From NCBI GenBank assembly GCA_026421135.1, contig JAPKCR010000208.1, positions 1 through 5,452 on the forward strand: a stretch of 5,452 bases of DNA, given 5' to 3'. Position numbers and translations under genes: made by a program. Below, piece after piece: positions 1 through 5,452 of this stretch. This stretch comes from Sulfitobacter sp. (GTDB taxonomy: Bacteria > Pseudomonadota > Alphaproteobacteria > Rhodobacterales > Rhodobacteraceae). The notes beneath the pieces are model-generated. The model was not told the origin of the DNA. It ran no database searches and saw only the letters and a list, made by a program, of their open reading frames with translations. Position 1 is the first letter of the stretch. Every line of letters begins with the position of its first letter.

Positions 1-549
1 ATTGCGGCGGGAACACTTGGTCGTGTGCGCCACGTCGGGGCGACGTTCTCGTTTTTCAATGATGACACCGATGACATCCGCAATAAGCCTGCAGCGGGTG
101 GGGGTGGTCTGCCGGATATCGGAATATACACCTTTGGTTCCGTGCGCTTTTTGACCGGGCAGGAACCGTTGTCGATACCCTATGCCAAGATTGACTATGA
201 AAACGGCGTTGATGTCTTTGCCCAAGTGGCGGCAAAGTTTGACGGCTTCGACTATTCTGCCACCGTATCCATGCGCATGTTCGCCCGTCAGGAAATTGTA
301 ATTCATGGCGAAAAAGGGGTGTTGCGACTAACCTGTCCTTTCAATCCAACTGTCCACTCCCAAGCTGAACTGCACCTTGAGACTGAAAAGAACGTAATCA
401 CTACGGAACGTTTCCCCGGGACAAATCATTATATCGAGCAGGTCGAAGCCTTCGGCCGCTCGGTCACAACAGGCGTTGCCTATCCGTGCCCGCTCGAGTT
501 CAGCAAAGGCACACAGGTAATGATCGATATGGCTTACGCAGCACGCTAG
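1..549 (+). CDS. Gfo/Idh/MocA-family NAD(P)-dependent oxidoreductase, C-terminal part (5' end outside window)
   Basis: The reading frame is open from base 1 to the TAG at 547-549, giving 182 residues without the true start. A GTG at 25 is only an internal codon, because the residues before it (IAAGTLGRVRHV) already fit the family. Only the C-terminal alpha/beta substrate-binding domain is present. The family hallmark GGGGLPDIGIY lies at residues 33-43 of the fragment; its Asp39 and Tyr43 sit where the family has its D-x-G-x-H/Y catalytic pair. It is followed by FLTGQEP, also typical of the fold. The missing part should be about 130-150 residues with the N-terminal Rossmann fold. Relatives oxidise or reduce sugars, inositols or dihydrodiols in the cytosol with NAD(P); the tyrosine variant resembles xylose/dihydrodiol dehydrogenase and glucose-fructose oxidoreductase types, but the substrate cannot be read from this fragment. 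The next gene follows after 26 nt on the same strand. The family call is firm, the substrate unknown. Confidence 0.9.
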   Translation: MAAGTLGRVRHVGATFSFFNDDTDDIRNKPAAGGGGLPDIGIYTFGSVRFLTGQEPLSIPYAKIDYENGVDVFAQVAAKFDGFDYSATVSMRMFARQEIVIHGEKGVLRLTCPFNPTVHSQAELHLETEKNVITTERFPGTNHYIEQVEAFGRSVTTGVAYPCPLEFSKGTQVMIDMAYAAR

Positions 550-575
550 GTTATTTTCACGAAAGGTAGGGGAAC

Positions 576-845
576 ATGGCCGGAGGATGGGCGAAAGACG
601 GTGCCGTCAGCGAACAGATAGAAGCGTCAATTAACGACGAACTCGCCCGCCTTAAGGCGCGTAAGCAACCTCAGGGTGAGAGCCGTACACATTGCGCAGA
701 ATGCGAAGAACCGATCCCGCAAGCACGCCGCGAGGCCCTTCCGGGTGTCAAACTTTGTATTGATTGCGTGAATGAACGCGACAGCCGACCAGAAACCCGC
801 GGGGGCATCAATCGGCGCGGTAGCAAAGACAGCCAACTCAAATAA
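576..845 (+). CDS. ybiI: YbiI-like DksA/TraR-type C4 zinc-finger protein
   Basis: This complete 89-residue protein has Cys40-x2-Cys43 and Cys61-x2-Cys64 framing PIPQARREALPGVKLC, the signature of the DksA/TraR C4 zinc finger. Its start (MAGGWAKDGAV) and its end (NRRGSKDSQLK) closely match Escherichia coli YbiI as I recall it, as does the length, so the subfamily call is strong. It is far shorter than DksA (about 150 residues), with only one short N-terminal helix before the finger, as in TraR. By family, such proteins may enter the RNA polymerase secondary channel and alter initiation, but YbiI itself has no well-settled role, so a transcription effect is inference. The ATG at 576 is supported by purine-rich GAAAGG (561-566) and AGGGGA (568-573) upstream. 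With only 26 nt after the oxidoreductase stop, it is probably read from the same transcript. TraR-type phage proteins are the main alternative identity, but the C-terminal tail argues for YbiI. Confidence 0.92.
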   Translation: MAGGWAKDGAVSEQIEASINDELARLKARKQPQGESRTHCAECEEPIPQARREALPGVKLCIDCVNERDSRPETRGGINRRGSKDSQLK

Positions 846-879
846 AAAAGACGGCCCCCTGATTTATCAAGGGCCCGTC
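844..879 (-). terminator. Distal intrinsic terminator of the pepF transcript, possibly shared with the zinc-finger gene
   Basis: An imperfect hairpin pairs GACGG (850-854) with CCGTC (875-879), CCC (856-858) with GGG (871-873) and TGA (860-862) with TCA (867-869). It has mismatches at 855/874 and 859/870 and a TTTA loop. Read on the - strand it is followed by six Ts (844-849), as expected of a rho-independent terminator, and that tract overlaps the TAA stop of the zinc-finger gene. Read on the + strand the sequence after the stem is only CTTCGTT, so termination of the left-hand genes here would be weaker. Confidence 0.65.
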
Positions 880-895
880 CTTCGTTCCAAGTGGC

Positions 896-935
896 AAAAA
901 GCCTCGCCGAGGGCATTTCTTCCCTTCGGTGTGGC
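896..935 (-). terminator. Proximal intrinsic terminator of pepF
   Basis: Six bases past the pepF stop codon a hairpin pairs CCGA/TCGG (907-910 with 926-929) and GGG/CCC (911-913 with 922-924), with a bulged T at 925 and an 8-nt loop. It can extend outward through an imperfect stretch to GCC/GGC (901-903 with 933-935). On the - strand the stem is followed directly by five Ts (896-900). The position and T-tract fit a rho-independent terminator for the pepF transcript. The + strand side has no T-run. Confidence 0.65.
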
Positions 936-941
936 GCTTGC

Positions 942-2762
942 CTAGTCTTCCATCGCTTCCAATTCGTCGATAAAGCCCGAGATCATCGAAAGGCCCTTAT
1001 CCCAGAACGCGGGGTCGGATGCGTCCAACCCGAATGGGGCCAACAGTTCTTTGTGATGCTTCGATCCGCCGGCCTTAAGCATATCGAAATACTTGTCCTC
1101 GAACCCGGGCTCTCCTTCGGCATAAACGGCATAGAGGGCGTTCACCAAACCGTCACCAAAGGCATAAGCATAGACGTAGAATGGCGAGTGGACGAAATGA
1201 GGGATGTACGCCCAGAAGGTCTCGTAGCCGTCCATGTATTCAAATGCCGGCCCTAGGCTTTCGGCTTGCACCGACATCCAAAGCGCATTGATATCATCGG
1301 GCGTCAGTTCGCCGCCACGCCGTGCGTCGTGCAGTTTGCATTCAAAGTCATAGAACGCGATCTGGCGGACGACAGTGTTGATCATGTCCTCGACCTTGCC
1401 GGCCAGCAGAACCTTGCGTTCTGCGTTGGTTTTGGCCCCGTCCAGCATTTTGCGGAAGGTCAACATTTCACCAAACACCGATGCCGTTTCAGCCAAGGTC
1501 AATGGCGTCGAAGACAGCATTTCGCCCTGACCTGCGGCCAAAACCTGATGCACACCATGGCCCAGCTCATGCGCCAGCGTCATCACATCGCGTGGTTTGC
1601 CAAGATAGTTCAGCATTACATAGGGGTGCACATTGGTCACGGTCGGGTGGGCAAAGGCACCAGGCGCTTTACCCGGTTTTACGGCCGCATCAATCCACCC
1701 GTCCTTAAAGAACGGCGCGGCGATTTCGCCCATGCGCGGGTCAAAGGCATTATAAGCATCCATCACCATGCTCTCTGCACGGTTCCAATCGACCACTTTG
1801 GGGTCTTCCATTGGCAACGGCGCGTTGCGGTCCCAGACCTGCATCACGTCAAGGCCCAACCATTTCCGCTTAAGCTCATAATAACGGTGGCTCAGCTTTG
1901 GATATGCGTTGACCACTGCGTTGCGCAGAGCCTCGACGACTTCGGGTTCGACATCGTTGCTTAGGTGGCGACCGGTTTGCGGGGTTGGCATGCCGCGCCA
2001 GCGGTCCAACACTTCTTTTTCTTTGGCTTGAGTGTTGTGGACCCGAGCGAAGGTTTTAATATTGCTTTGGAACACATCTGCAAGCTCACGCGCGGCGGCT
2101 TCGCGAATGTCCCTGTTTGGGTCGGTCAAGAGGTTCAGCACCCCTTCGATATTCAACGGCTCGCCGTCCACTTCGAATTCTAGGCCCGCGATGGTTTCAT
2201 CAAACAGCCGTTCCCAAGCGTCACCGACGACACCCAAATCGTGCAGGAATTTTTCCAACTCGTCGCTTAGCTGATAGTCTTTCATTGCGCGAATTCGGTC
2301 AAACACTGGCTTATAGCGTGCAAGATCAACGTTCTGCGCAAGAAGCTCGCCCAAGTGGTCGTCCTCTAGACGGTTCAGTTCGAGCGTGAAGAATACCAGC
2401 GGGGTGGTAAAGTTGGTGATGTTTTCCTGCATGTCGGACATGAACTTTGCCCGCCCTGAATCGGTGGTCAGCTGATAGTAGCGCAGCCCGGCAAATGACA
2501 TAATGCGCCCGGCGATCTGGTTAATCTTTTCATTGCGCAGGACGCAGTTCAGAAAACCCGCCGCGTCCAGCTCTGCCAGTTTGCCTTCGTAATCGGCAGC
2601 AAAGCTGCGGCATGCCTCTTCCAGCCAGTCCAGATCACGCTTTAGTTCGGGCGCGTTTTCACCGGTGTACAGGTCGTCAAGGTTCCACTCTGGCAAGTTG
2701 CCCAGAGGAGTGGTGCCAGCACCAGCATTTGCATCACGGACGGGGTAGGGCAATTGGAACAT
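942..2762 (-). CDS. pepF: Oligoendopeptidase F, M3 family zinc metallopeptidase
   Basis: The product has 606 residues, the normal full length for bacterial PepF. The catalytic zinc motif HELGH is at residues 398-402 (His398, Glu399, His402), and the third ligand is probably Glu425 in LTLAETASVFGEML. A C-terminal substrate-binding stretch with PHFVHSPFYVYAYAFG (about 521-536) is typical of M3B enzymes. The N-terminal half is the helical lobe that closes over the cleft and admits only short peptides. No signal peptide or membrane segment is visible, so it should act in the cytosol, cutting oligopeptides into smaller pieces during protein turnover. The ATG start is supported by AGAGG (2769-2773) six bases upstream and by a beginning (MFQLPYPVRDANAG) that I recall from Rhodobacteraceae PepF proteins. 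It lies downstream of the DNA ligase on the same strand, across a 72-nt gap with its own promoter-like elements, and two terminator-like hairpins follow it. No active-site residue is missing. The family call is secure; the physiological substrates are unknown. Confidence 0.96.
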   Translation of the reverse strand: MFQLPYPVRDANAGAGTTPLGNLPEWNLDDLYTGENAPELKRDLDWLEEACRSFAADYEGKLAELDAAGFLNCVLRNEKINQIAGRIMSFAGLRYYQLTTDSGRAKFMSDMQENITNFTTPLVFFTLELNRLEDDHLGELLAQNVDLARYKPVFDRIRAMKDYQLSDELEKFLHDLGVVGDAWERLFDETIAGLEFEVDGEPLNIEGVLNLLTDPNRDIREAAARELADVFQSNIKTFARVHNTQAKEKEVLDRWRGMPTPQTGRHLSNDVEPEVVEALRNAVVNAYPKLSHRYYELKRKWLGLDVMQVWDRNAPLPMEDPKVVDWNRAESMVMDAYNAFDPRMGEIAAPFFKDGWIDAAVKPGKAPGAFAHPTVTNVHPYVMLNYLGKPRDVMTLAHELGHGVHQVLAAGQGEMLSSTPLTLAETASVFGEMLTFRKMLDGAKTNAERKVLLAGKVEDMINTVVRQIAFYDFECKLHDARRGGELTPDDINALWMSVQAESLGPAFEYMDGYETFWAYIPHFVHSPFYVYAYAFGDGLVNALYAVYAEGEPGFEDKYFDMLKAGGSKHHKELLAPFGLDASDPAFWDKGLSMISGFIDELEAMED

Positions 2763-2768
2763 CTTAAA

Positions 2769-2773
2769 CCTCT
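2769..2773 (-). promoter_or_regulatory. Ribosome binding site of pepF
   Basis: On the - strand AGAGG lies six bases before the ATG (2762-2760), preceded by an A-rich run. The spacing and match support this ATG as the pepF start. Confidence 0.7.
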
Positions 2774-2782
2774 TTTTGACAT

Positions 2783-2795
2783 TTAGGTTACCTAA
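2783..2795. promoter_or_regulatory. Perfect 13-bp inverted repeat, candidate operator upstream of pepF
   Basis: TTAGGT (2783-2788) and ACCTAA (2790-2795) are perfect inverted half-sites around one central base. The element covers the presumed -10 region of pepF and ends 21 nt before its start codon, where a bound repressor would block transcription. The arms are too short and too close to form an RNA hairpin, which favours a DNA-binding site for a dimeric regulator. The half-site TTAGGT also occurs in DtxR/IdeR-type metal-regulator boxes, but the short spacing here differs from their 19-bp box, so the regulator cannot be named. Confidence 0.5.
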
Positions 2796-2812
2796 GCGCG
2801 CCCCCGCGTCAA
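2784..2812 (-). promoter_or_regulatory. Putative sigma-70-type promoter of pepF
   Basis: On the - strand TTGACG (2812-2807) matches five of six bases of the -35 consensus. Sixteen bases further on is TAACCT (2790-2785), or at 17 bases AACCTA (2789-2784), a weak -10 candidate. Transcription would then begin near 2777, leaving a leader of about 15 nt that still contains the AGAGG ribosome site. The -10 match is poor, so this rests mainly on the -35 box and the layout. The alternative is read-through from the ligase gene. Confidence 0.4.
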
Positions 2813-2823
2813 AGCAAGCGGGG
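2802..2823. repeat. GC-rich inverted repeat between ligase and pepF
   Basis: CCCCGC (2802-2807) and GCGGGG (2818-2823) form a perfect 6-bp stem with a 10-nt loop, starting 11 nt past the ligase stop codon. No T-run follows on either strand, so it is not a canonical intrinsic terminator. It could weakly attenuate read-through from the ligase or protect the ligase mRNA 3' end. It overlaps the putative pepF -35 box. Confidence 0.4.
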
Positions 2824-2834
2824 TAAGGCAGCGA

Positions 2835-4433
2835 TTAGCCGTAAATGCGCAATAACTCTTCAAGATCAGCGAGTGAATTCGCTTCTTGCAGCGGTTTATC
2901 TTTCCGCCAGCGCAACATTCTTGGAAACCTCAAGGCGACGCCGGATTTATGTCGCGGGCTGCGCTGGATGCCTTCGAATGCGATTTCAAACACATGGTGG
3001 GGTGTGACTTTACGCACAGGGCCAAAGCGTTCGAGGGTGTTCTTGCGCACCCAAGCGGTGATCTGGCGGAATTCAGCGTCGGTCAGGCCACTATAGGCCT
3101 TTGTAAAGGGCACCAGATCGTTGCCGTTCCAGACCGCAAAGGTAAAGTCTGTGAACAGGTTGGCACGGCGGCCGGAACCCGATTGGGCATAGATCATCAC
3201 CGCATCAATCGTAAGCGGGTCCAGCTTCCATTTCCACCAATCGCCTTTCTTGCGCCCTGCAAGATAAGGGCTTTCGGCACGTTTCAGCATCACACCTTCG
3301 GCTTGGGCATTGCGGGCATCGCCGCGCAGAGCCGCCAGATCATCCCATGTGTCAAACCCCAGTTGCGGTGACAGGCGCACGGGCGCATCAGCGGGCAGAT
3401 CCGCGCAGGCGCTTTCCAGAAGATCGCGCCGCTCCGAAAAAGGGGCGTTGCGCATGTCCTGCCCTTGCCACTCCAGCAGGTCATAGGCGTGCAGCACCAC
3501 AGGTGCCTCGGTGAGCAGCTTTTTTGGCACGGTCTTGCGGCCAATACGCGATTGAAGCGCGTTGAAGGAAGAGGGCATCGGCTGATCCGAGGGCCAGACC
3601 AGCAGTTCGCCATCCAGCACGGTGCCATCGGGCAGATAGTCGACGGCCCGCGCCAGTTCTGGAAAGCGGTCGGTCATCAGTTCTTCGCCGCGGGACCAAA
3701 CAAAATGAAGCCCATCGCGCAATATCAGCTGACCGCGGATGCCATCCCATTTCCACTCAGCGCGCCAGTCAGCGGTGTTTCCCAGCTGATCCGCTGTGTC
3801 CTCAAGCCCGTAGGCCAGATAAAACGGATAGGGACGCGACGCATCAGCTGAAGCATCTTCGGCGACGACAAGCGCGTGCCACGTGGTGTCATCAGGGTGC
3901 CAGTTGCCCATCAACCGATGCGCCAATTCGGCCTCTGGCTTGTCTGTGGCGCGGGCTAGGGCGCGGGTCATCAGCTTTTGACTGACCCCAACCCGGAAAC
4001 CGCCCGTGATAAGTTTGTTAAAGATGAATCGTTCTGCCCCGCCAAGCTGCTCCCACGCTGACAGCACGAATGCCTTTCGGGCGTCTTCATCTTGGGTGTA
4101 AATCTCGCGCAACGCGGCGATCCAGTCGGATAGGGTGCGGTCGTCTTGAGGAGTGCTTGGCGGTAGGACAAGGGCAATGGTTTCCGCCAGATCACCGACG
4201 ATGGAATAGCTCTCCTCGAACAGCCAAAGGGGTATCTCAGCAAGTTCTGCTGCCCATTCTCGCAGCTTGGTCGTTGTGACCGCCCGCTTTGGTCGCCGAC
4301 CCGAGAATAGCGCAATGGTCCACAGCCGATCTGTGTCAGGCGCTTGCTGAAAATATTCGGCAAGGGCCGCAACCTTAGCGTTGGTTTTCGTGCTTTGGTC
4401 AATGGTGCTGAACAGCTCGGCAAAACGCTTCAT
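2835..4433 (-). CDS. ATP-dependent DNA ligase of the Lhr/exonuclease/PdeM repair cluster ("cisplatin damage response" type)
   Basis: The 532-residue protein has an N-terminal helical DNA-binding domain (about 1-200), an adenylation domain (about 220-405) and an OB-fold (about 410-515). Ligase motif I is EWKWDGIR at 226-233, with Lys228 as the predicted AMP-accepting lysine. Also visible are SRGE (247-250), DGELLVW with Glu276 (motif III), HAYDLLEW (315-322, motif IIIa), AEGVMLKR with Glu379 (motif IV) and WKWKL with Lys401 and Lys403 (motif V). A basic C-terminal stretch, RSPRHKSG through RFPR (491-505), fits the family's C-terminal region. It would seal DNA nicks using ATP, as an accessory to the replicative NAD-dependent LigA. 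The length and domain order match the bacterial family encoded beside an MBL-fold exonuclease, and that partner is immediately upstream. The ATG overlaps the exonuclease TGA by 4 nt, with AAGGA (4443-4447) nine bases before it, so translational coupling is likely. All core motifs are intact. LigB-type and LigD ligase domains are the nearest alternatives; no LigD polymerase or nuclease domain is present. Confidence 0.95.
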   Translation of the reverse strand: MKRFAELFSTIDQSTKTNAKVAALAEYFQQAPDTDRLWTIALFSGRRPKRAVTTTKLREWAAELAEIPLWLFEESYSIVGDLAETIALVLPPSTPQDDRTLSDWIAALREIYTQDEDARKAFVLSAWEQLGGAERFIFNKLITGGFRVGVSQKLMTRALARATDKPEAELAHRLMGNWHPDDTTWHALVVAEDASADASRPYPFYLAYGLEDTADQLGNTADWRAEWKWDGIRGQLILRDGLHFVWSRGEELMTDRFPELARAVDYLPDGTVLDGELLVWPSDQPMPSSFNALQSRIGRKTVPKKLLTEAPVVLHAYDLLEWQGQDMRNAPFSERRDLLESACADLPADAPVRLSPQLGFDTWDDLAALRGDARNAQAEGVMLKRAESPYLAGRKKGDWWKWKLDPLTIDAVMIYAQSGSGRRANLFTDFTFAVWNGNDLVPFTKAYSGLTDAEFRQITAWVRKNTLERFGPVRKVTPHHVFEIAFEGIQRSPRHKSGVALRFPRMLRWRKDKPLQEANSLADLEELLRIYG

Positions 4434-4447
4434 TCTGCCGCGTCCTT
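4430..4447 (-). promoter_or_regulatory. Translational coupling junction, exonuclease stop / ligase start
   Basis: The ligase ATG (4433-4431) and the exonuclease TGA (4432-4430) share ATGA. AAGGA (4447-4443), inside the end of the exonuclease gene, is spaced nine bases from the ATG. The arrangement fixes the ligase start and suggests that terminating ribosomes reinitiate on the ligase. Confidence 0.8.
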
Positions 4448-5443
4448 ATCAAGTGTTTCTCCCTCGAACTGGGTCGGGACGACTTGGGCGTTCCAACCGT
4501 TAAGGTTCAAGTATTTGCTGAAGATGTCCGTGTAACCATGTGTAACATATATGTTTTCAGCCTCTGTTTGTTTGATTGCTGACAACAATCCATCCCAATC
4601 TGCGTGATCCGAGATGATAAAACCACGGTCACCCGCGCGCCGACGTCGGACGCCACGAATAGCCATCCATCCGCTGGCAAAGGCCGTTTCCTGGGGGCCG
4701 AATTTTTTGGACCACGCACTGCCCAAAGCGGATGGCGGGGCAAGGACAATCGCGCCCGGATGGTCCTTGGGCACAAGGTCACCATTGGCAAGGATTGTAT
4801 CGGGCAAATCGATTCCTTGTTCGCGCATCACCTGATTGGTGTTTTCTGTCGCGGTGTGGGTCAGGATCGGGCCGATTGCAGGGTCCAGCATCGTCAGCAG
4901 GCGCTGCGCCTTGCCCAAGGCATAGGCCCCCAGAAACGCGGTCTTTCCCTCGGCGGCGCAGTTTGCCCACCACGCGTTGATCTCGGCCGCAACGCTTCCT
5001 TGGTCGGCCCAATGGAAAACTGGCAGGCCAAAGGTGCTTTCCGTAATGAAATGATGGCATTTTATGGGGGTGAATGCTTCGGACAGGCCGTCATCGACGA
5101 CTTTATAATCGCCCGACGCGACCCAAACCTCACCTTCCACCTCGATCCGGATCTGGGCTGATCCCGGCACGTGACCTGCAGGGTGAAAGGACACATTAGC
5201 GGTTCCGATCCGCCGGACCTCGCCATAGGCGATGCCTTCGGCGGTGATGTCGCCCAGACGATGGCGCATGACGGGAAGGGCGGCGTGGGTTGCCAAGTAG
5301 CTGCCCATGCCCCATCGCGCATGGTCAGAGTGACCATGCGTTATCAACGCGCGATCAACAGGTTTCCACGGATCAATATAAAAATCACCGGCAGCGCAGT
5401 AGATACCGCTTTCGGTGAAGGTAAGAACGGGTGTTTTGCTCAT
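4430..5443 (-). CDS. Ligase-associated DNA damage response exonuclease (MBL/beta-CASP fold)
   Basis: This 337-residue protein has the metallo-beta-lactamase metal signature HGHSDH at 36-41 (His36, His38, Asp40, His41), His91 in PAGHVPGSAQ and Asp112 in SGDYK. The beta-CASP set follows: Glu135 in ITEST (motif A), His280 in SDHADW (motif B) and His302 in VTHGYT (motif C). The 22-residue step between the last two histidines matches the spacing I recall for CPSF73. The opening GIYCAAGDFYIDPW is characteristic of the ligase-associated exonuclease family. By family knowledge it is a metal-dependent DNA nuclease acting in the cytosol with the neighbouring ligase, a helicase and a phosphoesterase; the Pseudomonas putida homologue was described as manganese-dependent. 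It overlaps the ligase gene by 4 nt. Only nine bases precede its ATG, so its ribosome site and promoter cannot be judged, but the N-terminus looks complete. RNase J or CPSF-like RNases share the fold; the ligase neighbour makes the DNA-repair assignment much more likely. Confidence 0.95.
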   Translation of the reverse strand: MSKTPVLTFTESGIYCAAGDFYIDPWKPVDRALITHGHSDHARWGMGSYLATHAALPVMRHRLGDITAEGIAYGEVRRIGTANVSFHPAGHVPGSAQIRIEVEGEVWVASGDYKVVDDGLSEAFTPIKCHHFITESTFGLPVFHWADQGSVAAEINAWWANCAAEGKTAFLGAYALGKAQRLLTMLDPAIGPILTHTATENTNQVMREQGIDLPDTILANGDLVPKDHPGAIVLAPPSALGSAWSKKFGPQETAFASGWMAIRGVRRRRAGDRGFIISDHADWDGLLSAIKQTEAENIYVTHGYTDIFSKYLNLNGWNAQVVPTQFEGETLDKDAAE

Positions 5444-5452
5444 CCAAGACAG

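Noticed and set aside
25..27. GTG as the start of a short 174-residue protein
   Set aside because: The frame is open to base 1 and the upstream residues fit the oxidoreductase family, so the gene is truncated by the window edge rather than starting here.
546..552. TAGGTTA resembling one half of the pepF palindrome, near the ybiI start
   Set aside because: It lacks the inverted second half, it includes the oxidoreductase stop codon, and a 7-base match is expected by chance.
1266..1964. A 232-codon open frame on the + strand opposite pepF
   Set aside because: It lies entirely antisense within an intact, motif-complete pepF gene, its translation is rich in His, Gln and Phe with no recognisable domain, and it looks like the codon shadow of the - strand gene.
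2775..2780. TTTGAC/TTGACA-like -35 box on the + strand in the ligase-pepF gap
   Set aside because: No gene starts downstream on the + strand, because both flanking genes are on the - strand, so a promoter in this direction has no target.
3465..3851. A 128-codon open frame on the + strand opposite the DNA ligase, and similar short frames at 2886-3371
   Set aside because: Both sit inside the ligase coding region, and neither shows a family motif or an independent start signal.
4604..5161. A 185-codon open frame on the + strand opposite the exonuclease
   Set aside because: It is fully antisense to a gene with all catalytic motifs in place, has no recognisable domain and no convincing ribosome site, so it is a shadow frame.

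Overview
The window looks like an ordinary chromosomal segment of an alphaproteobacterium, most likely a Rhodobacteraceae/Roseobacter-type organism. The support is protein flavour (PepF beginning MFQLPYPVRDANAG, and a ligase-associated exonuclease overlapping an ATP-dependent DNA ligase), moderately GC-rich coding sequence and dense packing. The assignment is inferred from recalled family resemblance; no search was run.

Layout. Positions 1-845 are read on the + strand: the C-terminal part of a Gfo/Idh/MocA-type NAD(P)-dependent oxidoreductase, cut by the left edge, then after 26 nt a complete 89-aa DksA/TraR-type C4 zinc-finger protein of the YbiI subfamily. Everything from 942 to the right edge is read on the - strand: a ligase-associated MBL/beta-CASP exonuclease (4430-5443), an ATP-dependent DNA ligase (2835-4433) whose start overlaps the exonuclease stop by 4 nt (ATGA), a 72-nt gap, and a zinc oligoendopeptidase F of the M3 family (942-2762). 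The two blocks converge on a 96-nt gap with two hairpins. Each has its T-tract on the - strand side, so both look like terminators of the pepF transcript.

How the genes work together. The exonuclease and ligase are two members of a known bacterial DNA-repair cluster that also includes an Lhr-type DEXH-box helicase and a metallophosphoesterase (PdeM). Their 4-nt overlap implies co-translation. Here the ligase is followed by pepF rather than by the helicase, so the helicase and PdeM must lie upstream of the right edge, elsewhere in the genome, or be absent. The pepF gene probably has its own promoter in the 72-nt gap, because that gap holds a TTGACG-like -35, a perfect 13-bp inverted repeat over the presumed -10 region, and a good Shine-Dalgarno sequence. 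PepF would recycle cytosolic peptides and has no obvious functional tie to the repair pair. The oxidoreductase and zinc-finger genes are probably co-transcribed simply because they are so close.

I found no mobile element, CRISPR array, RNA gene or clearly novel multi-gene system. The points most worth a second look are the palindrome upstream of pepF and the apparently split repair cluster. No stretch longer than 300 bases lacks a gene.
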